Below are positions 41,566 through 50,845 of a stretch of DNA of 64,000 bases, piece by piece. Every line of letters begins with the position of its first letter. Position 1 is the stretch's first letter. The stretch is from Yinghuangia aomiensis. GTDB taxonomy: Bacteria; Actinomycetota; Actinomycetes; Streptomycetales; Streptomycetaceae. The DNA is taken from positions 310,001 to 374,000 of the forward strand of contig NZ_BAABHS010000001.1 in assembly GCF_039542225.1 (NCBI RefSeq), written 5' to 3'. The position numbers were made by a program, and so were the translations under genes. The notes beneath the pieces are model-generated. The model searched no databases, was not told the origin of the DNA, and was given only the letters and a program-made list of their open reading frames with translations.

Positions 41566-41952
41566 GTGGAGCCTCCTGGCGGATGGCAGGGGGGAGGGGG
41601 CCCTAAGGAGCTGCGGCGAACGGGCGTCGGAGGGAGTGACGGGCACACACGCGGGCGTTCACGCACGCAGGCAAGCGCACAAGCAGAAAGACGCCGGATT
41701 CGGTGCCGAAAACGCGATTGCGGTACCGGTTCCGCTTGGGCATGAACGATTCCGGCACGAGATCGCGCGAGCAATGGACATCTTGTCAATTTCGGACACA
41801 GAAATTGACGGTGTGTCAGAAACCCGTGCGTGTCGCGGACTTGATGGGCGGACACGTCCGGGATGTCCACCCTAGGGGATCGGCCCGGTCGGTTGGCGTG
41901 CGCACTGCCTCCTCGCGAGGCCAAGCGCACGAACGCCGCAGCCTGCGCACTG
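41566..41952. promoter_or_regulatory. Control region of potDABC with a 9-bp perfect inverted repeat
   Basis: In this 387-bp gap, GTCAATTTC (41785-41793) and GAAATTGAC (41801-41809) are perfectly inverted with a 7-bp spacer, in an AT-richer patch near TCTTGTCAATTTCGGACACAG. No T-run follows, so I read it as an operator rather than a terminator. No other gene is supported. Confidence 0.6.
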
Positions 41953-42828
41953 CTACTTGCGAGACCGCGCGGCGTCCCGCAAAGCCTCCGCGAGTCCGGT
42001 GAGGAAGCGGGCGTGGGCGTCGGGGCTCGGTGGGAGCTCCGGGTTCCACGGGAGGAGCCGGGTGCGGCCGGCGAGGGCGGGGTCCGTCGGGCCGGCGTGG
42101 GCGCGGGCGTCGGTCAGGACGATGTCCGGCTGCCAGGAGACGACTTCGTCCCATGTGGCGGTGTGCCAGTTGATGCCGGGGCCGTCGGGTGGTTCCGGCA
42201 AGGTGGCGCCGAGGGCGCGCAGGGCGGTGAGGTCGGACCAGGTGTGCGGGCGGGCGACGTAGACCTGGTCCGGGCCCGCGGATGAGACCGCGGTGATGCG
42301 TATGTCCGCGGCGGATGCCGCGGTGGCGCGGAACAGGCTTTCGGCCTCGTCGAGTTCGTGTGCCGATTCGGACCGCGCGGGTGCGCCGAGGGCGTGGGCG
42401 AGTTCGGCGAAGCGCTCCCGGATTCCGGCGAGGCCGCGGTCGGCGGCCACGGACAGTGCCACCACCGGGACGTGCTCTTCGAGGTGCTTGGCCGCCTCGG
42501 GGGCGATCGCGTAGACCGCGCTGCCGCCGTACGTGACCGCGACCAGCAGGTCCGGCTCGGCGGCCAGCAGCGTGCCGACGTCGAGCCCGGCCCCGGCGCC
42601 GAGGTACGGCACGTCGCCCATCGGAAGACGGCCGGTCTTCGCCGGATCCGCCTGTGTCTCGTCGTCGTGCGGGGATCCGAAGACGCCTGCCGGGCGGATC
42701 CCGTGGTCCCACAGTGCCGCGCCGGCCTGCACGTAGGTGACGACGCGCCGCGGGCGCTCTGGCGCGCTCGCCAACTGTGCGCGGTCGTCGAGGAATTCCC
42801 ACGGTGTCCGGTCATGCGGGTGGCTCAT
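41953..42828 (-). CDS. Periplasmic-binding-protein-fold protein without export signal
   Basis: The 291-residue protein matches the FhuD/TroA-type binding-protein fold. The first lobe has RRVVTYVQAGAALWDHGIRPAGVFG and LLAAEPDLLVAVTYGG; the second has WHTATWDEVVSWQPDIVLTDARAH. Unlike usual siderophore- or metal-binding lipoproteins it lacks a signal peptide and Cys; the start MSHPHDRTPWEFLDDR after GGGGGAAGC leaves no room for one. The N-terminus is rich in His. It may act in the cytoplasm or be a fossil of an importer; no permease or ATPase gene is next to it. Confidence 0.72.
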   Translation of the reverse strand: MSHPHDRTPWEFLDDRAQLASAPERPRRVVTYVQAGAALWDHGIRPAGVFGSPHDDETQADPAKTGRLPMGDVPYLGAGAGLDVGTLLAAEPDLLVAVTYGGSAVYAIAPEAAKHLEEHVPVVALSVAADRGLAGIRERFAELAHALGAPARSESAHELDEAESLFRATAASAADIRITAVSSAGPDQVYVARPHTWSDLTALRALGATLPEPPDGPGINWHTATWDEVVSWQPDIVLTDARAHAGPTDPALAGRTRLLPWNPELPPSPDAHARFLTGLAEALRDAARSRK

Positions 42829-42977
42829 GCTTCCCCCGATGCTCGTCCGGCGGTTTGTCCGGTATCGGTCTCCGGCCAGTCTCGGGGGTGTGCCGGGCTC
42901 GCGGCCAGCGGCTTTGTGGCCGTTGCGCCGGCGCGCGCAAAACGGCCGAAGCCGGGGTGGGTGGGGATGAACCTTCG

Positions 42978-43796
42978 TCAGCCGCGGGCGAGTTCGGCGA
43001 CGATGGCGTCGTTGAACGGCGGCCACGCCTCGATCGCCCACGGGCCGAAGTCGCGGTCGGCCAGGGCCACGGTTGCGGCGCGGGCCTCGGGGTCGACCCA
43101 CAGGAAGGTGCCGGCCTGTCCGAAGTGGCCGAAAGTCGCGGGGGAGTTGGTGGCGCCCGTCCAGTGCGGCGACTTGGTGCCGCGGATCTCGACGCCGAGG
43201 CCCCAGTTGTTGGGACGCTGCAGCCCGTAGCCGGGGACCACGCCGTCCAGGCCGGGGAACTGCACGGTCGCCGCCTCGGCGACGGTCTCCGGCGCGAGCA
43301 GCTTGGGGGCCATCAGCTCGGCGGCGAACTTCGCCAGGTCGGCGATGGTGGAGACACCGCCCGCGGCAGGCGACCCGTCGAGGCTGCTGTCCGCCATGCC
43401 GAGCGGGCGGAAGACCGCCTCGTTCAGGTAGACGCCGAACGGGATCGCGCAGGCCTGCTCGACGTGCCGGGCCAGGACCTCGAAGCCCGCGTTCGAGTAG
43501 ATGCGGCGCTGTCCGGGGCGGGCCATGACCCGCTCGTGGTCGAAGGCGTAGCCGGCGGTGTGCGCCAGGAGGTGGCGGACCGTCGCGCCCTCGGGCCCCG
43601 CGGGCTCGTCCAGCTCGATGCCGCCTTCCTCGACCGCGACCAGCACGGCGTACGCGGTCAGCGGCTTGGTCACCGACGCCAGCGGGAACCGGTGCCCGGC
43701 CGGTCCGTGGACGCCCGCCACGCTCCCGTCGGCCCGGACCACCGCCGCGGCGGCATGGGGGACGGGCCAGGACTCGATCACGCGCAGGCTTTCCAC
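42978..43796 (-). CDS. Serine hydrolase (class C beta-lactamase fold)
   Basis: The 272-residue protein has the penicillin-binding-fold SxxK motif in FPLASVTKPLTAYAVLVAVEE (about residues 37-57) and the second motif YSNAGFEVLARHVEQ (Tyr-Ser-Asn, about residues 122-124). GHFGQAGTFLWVDP may stand in for the third motif. There is no signal peptide, so it would be cytoplasmic, acting as an esterase or peptidase rather than as a beta-lactamase. The GTG start is weakly supported. It is on the same strand as the phosphatase-like gene 34 bp upstream, so the two may be co-transcribed. Confidence 0.85.
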   Translation of the reverse strand: MESLRVIESWPVPHAAAAVVRADGSVAGVHGPAGHRFPLASVTKPLTAYAVLVAVEEGGIELDEPAGPEGATVRHLLAHTAGYAFDHERVMARPGQRRIYSNAGFEVLARHVEQACAIPFGVYLNEAVFRPLGMADSSLDGSPAAGGVSTIADLAKFAAELMAPKLLAPETVAEAATVQFPGLDGVVPGYGLQRPNNWGLGVEIRGTKSPHWTGATNSPATFGHFGQAGTFLWVDPEARAATVALADRDFGPWAIEAWPPFNDAIVAELARG

Positions 43797-43830
43797 GGGA
43801 CGAGCTTATGCGAGCACGCCGGGGCGCCCG

Positions 43831-44388
43831 TCACACGTCCAGGCGCGGCAGCACGGTGGCCATCAGGCCGTCGATCTCGGCCGCGCAGGCGAGGTAGTCC
43901 TCGACCTCGCCGCCGCCGGGGTCGACGACGTCCTCCCACGCCGGATCGAGCGGCACGGTGTCCAGGGACAGCCCGGCGACGCGCTCGGCGAGCGGTGCGG
44001 GGCCGTCGGCGAGGTCCCGGGCGAGCCGGTGCAGCGTCGCGGTCTTGGCGGCCGCTTCCGGATGGTTGCGGCGGATGTACGTGACGTGCTCGCAGGCCAG
44101 CGCCACGACGACGGCGGCCTCGGCGAGGTGCTCCGCGGTCAGCTGCGTGCTGCGGTGCGCGTCCGCGGTGATGGCGAGCGTTTCGAGGGCGCGCCGGGTC
44201 CGCCAGCTGACCGGCTGCCCTTCGATGACGAACGTGCCCGCGGTGCGGACCGGCCGCGCCGGGTAGGCGCGCGCGGCCAGGACGCCGGCGATCACCGAGC
44301 GGGTGGCGTTCCCGGTGCAGATGAACAGCAGCGGCGCGGCATCGGCGGGTGCGGGCGCGGGCGAGCCGTCGGCCGGACGTTCGGACAT
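43831..44388 (-). CDS. Low-molecular-weight phosphatase-like protein
   Basis: The 185-residue protein has the phosphatase loop C-x5-R in LLFICTGNATRSVIAG (Cys about residue 24) and an acid-bearing segment near the end (LDPAWEDVVDPGGGEVEDY), in keeping with the LMW-PTP fold. It probably dephosphorylates a protein tyrosine or a small molecule; arsenate-reductase activity is less likely. The first 15 residues are Pro/Ala-rich. The ATG start has only a weak ribosome site. It shares its strand with the serine hydrolase and the ferredoxin-CDGSH gene. Confidence 0.82.
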   Translation of the reverse strand: MSERPADGSPAPAPADAAPLLFICTGNATRSVIAGVLAARAYPARPVRTAGTFVIEGQPVSWRTRRALETLAITADAHRSTQLTAEHLAEAAVVVALACEHVTYIRRNHPEAAAKTATLHRLARDLADGPAPLAERVAGLSLDTVPLDPAWEDVVDPGGGEVEDYLACAAEIDGLMATVLPRLDV

Positions 44389-44504
44389 GTCCGCAGGGTA
44401 GCGGGGCGGCCGTGCGGCATGGTGAACGGGCGTTCGAAGCGCTCGGCTGTGCGGACGCGAGGGGTGCGGCTGCGGAGGCCCGTGCGGCGAATGCGCCGTC
44501 CGGC

Positions 44505-44933
44505 TCACTTCCAGTTCTTGTCCTCCAGCAGGCAGGCGTTGCTGCCGTCGCAATAGGGCTGGTTGCCGCTGTGTCCGCAGCGGCACAGGGCCGCGCGGGT
44601 TTCGTGCGTGTGCTTGCCGTCGGGCGTGCGCAGCACCAGGTGGCCGCGTATCACCAGCGGGCCGCCGGGCACCGCGGTGATCGTCGTCGGGTGCTGCGGG
44701 TCCTCGGGGGCGCCGCCGGTGACCGTGTAGTGCAGTGCGCCGCTCGGGCACCGCGACACGACTTCGGCGATCTCCTCCGGGGACGCGCCGTCCGGGTCCA
44801 CCCAGGGCCTTCGGCCGGTGTCGAACACCGGGGGCAGGCCGCGGACGCACTCGCCGGAGTGCAGGCAGCGGTGCGCGTCGAACGTCACCGTGACGTTCTT
44901 GCCTTCGTAGACCTTGGCGGGGGTGTCGGTCAT
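44505..44933 (-). CDS. Ferredoxin-like and CDGSH iron-sulfur fusion protein
   Basis: The 142-residue protein joins two Fe-S domains. The N-terminal part (about residues 1-65) is a Fer4_19-like domain with CLHSGECVRGLPPVFDTG and CPSGALHY. The C-terminal part is a CDGSH-type zinc-finger-like [2Fe-2S] domain with CRCGHSGNQPYCDGSN. Such fusions may carry electrons or store iron-sulfur centres in the cytoplasm. The ATG at 44933 begins the conserved region, but its ribosome site is not strong. It stands between the phosphatase-like gene and the divergent SDR gene. Confidence 0.9.
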   Translation of the reverse strand: MTDTPAKVYEGKNVTVTFDAHRCLHSGECVRGLPPVFDTGRRPWVDPDGASPEEIAEVVSRCPSGALHYTVTGGAPEDPQHPTTITAVPGGPLVIRGHLVLRTPDGKHTHETRAALCRCGHSGNQPYCDGSNACLLEDKNWK

Positions 44934-45088
44934 GTCCGTGCCTCCGTGCTTTCGTGCTCGGAGCGAGGTTGTCCCGATGTATCCCGTTACCCGGGGGGCC
45001 CGCGGTAAACCGGGCCGGCGGGACGGGCGGCCGGAGCGGCGGGCGGCCGCGCTTGACCTTGGTCGCGAGGACGGCCACGATGCAGGAA

Positions 45089-45105
45089 TCTGACGTTCCG
45101 TCAGA
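45089..45105. promoter_or_regulatory. TCTGACGttcCGTCAGA operator upstream of the SDR gene
   Basis: A 17-bp inverted repeat with 7-bp arms and a 3-bp spacer lies just after a promoter-like TTGACC (45053-45058), 17 bp, CACGAT (45076-45081), so a bound protein would sit at the start of transcription. The same core CTGACGttsCGTCAG occurs at 59024-59038 ahead of an MPI-fold gene. Confidence 0.72.
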
Positions 45106-45126
45106 TATCTCGAGAACGTGGAGGCG

Positions 45127-45960
45127 ATGTCCGTGCTGAACCCCGAACCGCTGGCCGGACGTGTCGCCGTCGTCACCGGGGGCGGCGCCGGTATCGGCGG
45201 CGGCGTGTCGCGGCTGCTCGCGCAGGCGGGCGCCCTGGTCGTGATCAACGACATCGAGGCGGAATACGCGGAAGCCGCCGCGAAGGACATCACCGAAGCG
45301 GGCGGGCAGGCCATCGTCGTCGTCGGCGACATCCGCGAGCCGGAGACCGTCGTGCGGCTCCGCGACGCGGCGCTCGGCGCGGCCGGCGGCCGGATCGACG
45401 TGCTGGTCAACAACGTGGGCGACTACCGTCCGTCGTCGGTCTTCCTGCGCAGCACGGAAGAGGACTGGGCGGCTTCCCACGCGATCAACTTCGAGCACGT
45501 GCTGCGCGTGACGCACGCGATCCTGCCGACCATGGTCGAGCAGGGCTCGGGCAGCATCGTCAACGTCTCGACGGTCGAGGCGATCCGCGGGATCCCGGGA
45601 TGCCCGGTGTATTCGGCGTACAACGCGGCGGTCATCGCGTTCACCAAGAGCCTCGCCGTGGACGTGGCCCGCAAGGGCGTGCGCGTCAACGCGATCGCCC
45701 CCGACATGGCGGACACCCTGCAGACCCCCGCCGAGGCGATGCTGCGCGGCCGCGACCCGAAGCTGATCGGCTCGTGGATCCCGCTCGCCCGGTTCGGGCA
45801 GCCGGAGGACTACGCACGTGTCGTGCTGTTCCTCGCCTCCGACGACTCCGGGTTCGTCACCGGGCACCTGATCCCCGTGGACGGCGGCACCATCGCGGCG
45901 AGCGGCTGGCACGGCAAGGCCAACGGCAAGGGCTGGACCAACCTGCCCGACCAGGCCTGA
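45127..45960 (+). CDS. Short-chain dehydrogenase/reductase family protein with YxxxN active site
   Basis: The 277-residue protein has an SDR fold with the NAD(P) site VAVVTGGGAGIGGGVSRLLAQ (about residues 12-32), NNVGDYRPSSV, the catalytic-serine region GSIVNVSTVEAIRG, and the conserved end SDDSGFVTGHLIPVDGGT. The YxxxK motif reads YSAYNAAVIAFTKSLA: Asn stands where Lys should be. The lysine is normally needed to lower the tyrosine pKa, so activity may be weak, altered or absent. The ATG at 45127 is used; GTG 45133 has a better spaced GGAGG. An operator-like repeat precedes the gene, and a hairpin follows. Confidence 0.9.
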   Translation: MSVLNPEPLAGRVAVVTGGGAGIGGGVSRLLAQAGALVVINDIEAEYAEAAAKDITEAGGQAIVVVGDIREPETVVRLRDAALGAAGGRIDVLVNNVGDYRPSSVFLRSTEEDWAASHAINFEHVLRVTHAILPTMVEQGSGSIVNVSTVEAIRGIPGCPVYSAYNAAVIAFTKSLAVDVARKGVRVNAIAPDMADTLQTPAEAMLRGRDPKLIGSWIPLARFGQPEDYARVVLFLASDDSGFVTGHLIPVDGGTIAASGWHGKANGKGWTNLPDQA

Positions 45961-45986
45961 CCGCCCCCGCACCGCCGGGACGTTTT

Positions 45987-46031
45987 CCGCGGGCTCGCGC
46001 GACCGCTGGTGCGGTTTGCGCGAGCCCGCGG
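45987..46031 (+). terminator. Terminator hairpin after the SDR gene
   Basis: A 14-bp stem (45987-46000 with 46018-46031) has further ACCGC/GCGGT pairing inside its loop and is followed by TATTT. It lies 27 bp past the SDR stop. Confidence 0.85.
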
Positions 46032-46110
46032 TATTTCCGGGCCCGCCGGGGAACCACCCGCACGAGTTCGATCGTCAGGCGGGGAAACCGGGCGGCAGGG
46101 GGCGGGCGGT

Positions 46111-46812
46111 ATGGCGCGGCGGCAGGCGTACGGGACTCCGAGACGCAGATCGTGGGCGGCGCTCGGCGCGCTGCTCGTGCTGGTCGAAGGCGTCGGCATC
46201 GGAGCGTGGATCGCGGTCCGTGAGGACGACCGGGCGGAGGTGCCGTGGCTGCTCGGCGTCTCCTGCGCGGTCGGCGGCGCCGCGGCGGTGGCGGCCTGGT
46301 GGCGGCTCACCCGGGGCGGGCGGACGGCGCAGCCGCCGTGGGACCGCCTCGGCTACGCACGCACCTCGGTCCTGCACACCCTCGGCCGGATGGATCCGGT
46401 GCGGCTCGGCGACCACGTCGCGGAGCTGTGCGCGCGCGACGGCGTGCGCGAGGTGGAGACGTCGCGGGTGGCCGGCGACGCGCGCTCGGTCGACGTGCTG
46501 GGCACGCTGGCGGACGGCACGCGCGTGGTAGTGCGCTGCCGCACCGAATCGCACGCCTCGACGGTGTCGGGGGCCGTGGTGGAACGGTTCGGGGCGGTCG
46601 CGGCCTATGCGGGGCGGACCCTCGTGCTGGCGTCCACCGCGGGCTCGTTCTCGCCGAAGGCCCGCGCGCTGGCCGGCCGCGTGCAGTTGGTCGACCAGCG
46701 GGCGCTGGCGCGGTGGCAGGTCGACGGCGAGGTACCCGCGGGGTTGGCGGCACCCGCCCCCGTGCCCGAGCCGGGCAAGGCGCGGAAGCCGGGACGCAGC
46801 CCGGCATCCTGA
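46111..46812 (+). CDS. Membrane protein with a degenerate Mrr-like nuclease-fold domain
   Basis: The 233-residue protein has two N-terminal membrane helices (SWAALGALLVLVEGVGIGAWIAV and WLLGVSCAVGGAAAVAAWWRL), then a domain with DGVREVETSRVAGDARSVDVLGTLADGTRVVVRCRTESHASTV. This resembles the Mrr-type restriction fold GxDVxxxxxGxxxVVQxK, but the final catalytic lysine position reads VRCR. The nuclease activity therefore may be lost, or the family is distinct. The C-terminus is Pro/Lys-rich. The ATG at 46111 is weakly supported by GGGGGC; upstream extension adds an unlikely leader. Confidence 0.65.
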   Translation: MARRQAYGTPRRRSWAALGALLVLVEGVGIGAWIAVREDDRAEVPWLLGVSCAVGGAAAVAAWWRLTRGGRTAQPPWDRLGYARTSVLHTLGRMDPVRLGDHVAELCARDGVREVETSRVAGDARSVDVLGTLADGTRVVVRCRTESHASTVSGAVVERFGAVAAYAGRTLVLASTAGSFSPKARALAGRVQLVDQRALARWQVDGEVPAGLAAPAPVPEPGKARKPGRSPAS

Positions 46813-46862
46813 CGCCGCGTACTGCGGTCGGGCCGCCGCGGGATTGCGCCGGCCTGGCGGCG

Positions 46863-47087
46863 TCAGCCGCAGCAGCCTCCGCCGCAGCACCCGCCGCCCC
46901 CGGCCGGCCGCGGCGCGGGCGCCGGAGCGGATCCGGAACCGCCGCGGGCGATCCCGACCGCGGACAGCAGCTTCACGGTGTCGTCGTGCCCCGCGGGGCA
47001 GGCCGCGGGCGCGGAGGACTCGGCCATCGGCCGGTTGACGGCGAACGTGTCGCCGCAGGCACGGCAGCGGAACTCGTAGGTGGGCAT
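46863..47087 (-). CDS. FmdB-family zinc-ribbon protein with Cys-rich tail
   Basis: The 74-residue protein begins MPTYEFRCRACGDTFAVNRPM with a second cysteine set in APAACPAGHDDTVKLLSAVG, the FmdB/YgiT-like zinc ribbon seen in many actinobacterial small regulators. It ends GGGGCCGGGCCG, a cysteine-rich tail of its own that could bind metal. There is no signal peptide. The function is unknown. It converges with the Mrr-like gene and has its promoter in the short gap to the next rightward operon. Confidence 0.85.
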   Translation of the reverse strand: MPTYEFRCRACGDTFAVNRPMAESSAPAACPAGHDDTVKLLSAVGIARGGSGSAPAPAPRPAGGGGCCGGGCCG

Positions 47088-47379
47088 GAGGGAAGAGTAG
47101 CGAGCGGGCCCCGCTACAGTGCCACCAACCGGTCGGCCGACCTCACCGCCGAGTTCGAAGCGGACCTCGCCGACATCCGGCGGCTCGTCGAAGCGGTCGC
47201 CCGCCGCGACGCCTGACCGAGCGCCCGACCGCGACGACCTGCCGCGACGCACCGTCCGCGTCCGATCACCGCGAGCCCTGGTGCAAAGTCCCGCACGGTA
47301 CTAGTTTCCTGGCATACCCGAGGGCCCACCGCCCTTGTGCGGCAGGGCTCTTCGTCGTGCGCGCCGAGGAGGACACGTG

Positions 47380-48894
<1,515 letters not shown>

Positions 48895-48938
48895 GCGCCG
48901 GGATCACGCGCACGGACCCGTCGGAGAGAGGGGCAGGG

Positions 48939-49322
48939 ATGCCGGAGAAAGTCGCGATCACCCCGGAGGCCGCCGCGCTCGTCGGCGAACTCGTGGCGCA
49001 GCACGGGCCGCTGATGTTCCATCAGAGCGGCGGGTGCTGCGACGGGTCGTCGCCGATGTGCTACCCGCGCGGCGAGTTCCTGGTCTCGGACGCCGACGTG
49101 TACCTGGGCGAGGTCGCCGGGACGCCGTTCTACATCAGCGCCGCCCAGTACGCGTACTGGCGGCACACCCATCTGACCGTGGACGTGGTGCCCGGCCGCG
49201 GCGGCGGGTTCTCCGTCGAGGCGCCGACCGGATTGCGGTTCCTCATCCGGTCGCGCGTGTTCTCCGACGCGGAAGCCGCCGAACTGGCGGAGGAACCGGT
49301 CCGCACCGGACCGGCCGGGTGA
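48939..49322 (+). CDS. DUF779 domain-containing protein
   Basis: The 127-residue protein is the DUF779 partner of the preceding dehydrogenase. Conserved features are the Cys/Gly segment HQSGGCCDGSSPMCYPRGEF (three cysteines, about residues 28-47) and FYISAAQYAYWRHTHLTVDVVPGRGGGFSVEAPTGLRFLIRSRVF. The cysteines suggest metal or redox binding. The role is unknown. GGGGCAGGG precedes the ATG. Confidence 0.9.
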   Translation: MPEKVAITPEAAALVGELVAQHGPLMFHQSGGCCDGSSPMCYPRGEFLVSDADVYLGEVAGTPFYISAAQYAYWRHTHLTVDVVPGRGGGFSVEAPTGLRFLIRSRVFSDAEAAELAEEPVRTGPAG

Positions 49323-49601
49323 CCGAGGTCACAGAAATGGAGGAAAACGCCCCTTCCGGGCGGCGCCGCGGGTCCTCGCGACGCCGTCCGGCGCGTCCGC
49401 GGGCGGACCCTACTGCCGTGTGGCGGAACGTTTCTGACGGTCGTTCATGGATTCCGTCAAATAACCGCATACGTGGTCGCAGGGGTCGGGGAAATGCCGG
49501 ATTTGCTGCGGTTCGTACGTGACGGTTCGGAGGTTGTCAACCTCTTGTCGGGCTCCACCGGGCGGGGTTAGAAACCCCTCACGGAAGAAAGGAGCCGAAC
49601 C

Positions 49602-50747
49602 ATGGCTGAACCCGTCATCGTCGAGGCGGTGCGCACTCCCGTCGGCAAGCGCGGCGGCGCGCTGTCGGCCCTGCACCCCACCGAGCTGCTCGGCCAGACC
49701 TTCCGCGAGCTGCTGGCCCGCTCCGGCGCCCAGGACGACATCGTCGAGCAGGTCGTCGGCGGCTGCGTCACGCAGGCCGGCGAGCAGAGCACCAACGTGA
49801 CCCGGAACGCATGGCTGGCCGCCGGGCTGCCGTACGACACCGCGTCCACCACCGTCGACGCGCAGTGCGGCTCCGGGCAGCAGGCCGCGCACCTGCTCGC
49901 CGGGCTGATCGCGGGCGGCGTCCTGGACGTCGGCATCTCGTGCGGCGTCGAGTCGATGAGCCGGGTGCCGCTCGGCACGTCGTCGGCGGCCGGCGACGGC
50001 AGCCCGTACCCGGCGACGTGGGACATCGACCTGCCGAGCCAGTACGAGGCCGCGGAGCGCATCGCCCGCAAGTACGGCATCTCGCGCGAGGCCGCCGACG
50101 GCCTCGGCCTGCTGTCCCAGGAGCGTGCCCGCCAGGCGTGGAACAACCACCGCTTCAAGCACGAGACGTTCGGCGTCAAGGTGCCCGCCGGCGACGACGC
50201 GTGGCACCTGATCGAGGAGGACGAGGGCGTCCGCGACACGTCCTACGAGGCGCTCGCCGCGCTCCGGCCGATCCTCCCCGGCGGCATCCACACCGCCGGG
50301 ACCGCGTCGCAGGTGTCCGACGGCGCGGCCGCGATCCTGTGGGCGTCGAAGAAGTCCGCCGTCGCGCTGGGCATGCGGCCGCGCGCCCGGATCGTCGCGC
50401 AGGCGCTGGTCGGCTCGGACCCGTCGCTCAACCTGGACGGCTCGATCGCGGCGACCCGGGCGGTGCTCGGGCGTGCCGGGATGAGCCTGGACGACATCGA
50501 CGTGGTCGAGGTGAACGAGGCGTTCGCTTCGGTGGTGCTGGCGTGGACCCGCACGTTCGCCGCGGACATGTCGAAGGTCAACGTCAACGGCGGGTCGATC
50601 GCGCTCGGCCACCCGGTGGGCGCCACCGGCGCCCGGCTGATCACCTCGGCGCTGTCCGAATTGGAGCGCACCGACAAGGAGTTCGCCCTGATCGCGATGT
50701 GCGGCGGGGGCGGCCAGGCGTCGGGGACGATCATCCAGCGGCTCTAG
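49602..50747 (+). CDS. fadA5: FadA5-like steroid 3-ketoacyl-CoA thiolase
   Basis: The 381-residue thiolase cleaves a 3-ketoacyl-CoA. The block VVGGCVTQAGEQSTNVTRNAWLAAGLP, followed by the nucleophile site TTVDAQCGSGQQAAHLLAGL (Cys about residue 90), is strikingly like M. tuberculosis FadA5, which acts on the cholesterol side chain. The second half has IDVVEVNEAFASVVLAW, VNGGSIALGHPVGATGARL (His) and IAMCGGGGQASGTI (Cys). The start follows GAAAGGAGC. It lies between an aldehyde dehydrogenase pair and an MBL hydrolase. Steroid substrate is inferred from family likeness and the KstR-type sites downstream. Confidence 0.9.
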   Translation: MAEPVIVEAVRTPVGKRGGALSALHPTELLGQTFRELLARSGAQDDIVEQVVGGCVTQAGEQSTNVTRNAWLAAGLPYDTASTTVDAQCGSGQQAAHLLAGLIAGGVLDVGISCGVESMSRVPLGTSSAAGDGSPYPATWDIDLPSQYEAAERIARKYGISREAADGLGLLSQERARQAWNNHRFKHETFGVKVPAGDDAWHLIEEDEGVRDTSYEALAALRPILPGGIHTAGTASQVSDGAAAILWASKKSAVALGMRPRARIVAQALVGSDPSLNLDGSIAATRAVLGRAGMSLDDIDVVEVNEAFASVVLAWTRTFAADMSKVNVNGGSIALGHPVGATGARLITSALSELERTDKEFALIAMCGGGGQASGTIIQRL

Positions 50748-50800
50748 GGTGGTCGCCGGACGGGGCCGACGGAACGGAGCACGCAGCTGAACGGCGGTTC

Positions 50801-50836
50801 GGACACGGGCACCCCGGGGGCGGGGTGCCCGTGTCC
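50801..50836. terminator. Bidirectional terminator between thiolase and MBL genes
   Basis: A 15-bp perfect stem (50801-50815 with 50822-50836) with a short G-rich loop lies between the convergent thiolase and MBL genes, close to both stops. Confidence 0.85.
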
Positions 50837-50845
50837 GTTGGGCTC

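Noticed and set aside
41785..41809. The GTCAATTTC inverted repeat as a transcription terminator
   Set aside because: The arms are AT-rich, no T-run follows, and it lies in front of, not after, the pot operon. An operator fits better.
47105..47216. A short plus-strand frame ending LTAEFEADLADIRRLVEAVARRDA
   Set aside because: The helix-like sequence has good codon bias, but no in-frame ATG, GTG or TTG start is seen after the FmdB gene. It may be the decayed end of something, but it is too short to call.
49435..49459. TGACGG and CCGTCA as an operator before the thiolase
   Set aside because: The arms are only 6 bp with 13 bp between. It does not match the CTGACG-3-CGTCAG or KstR patterns well enough to call.
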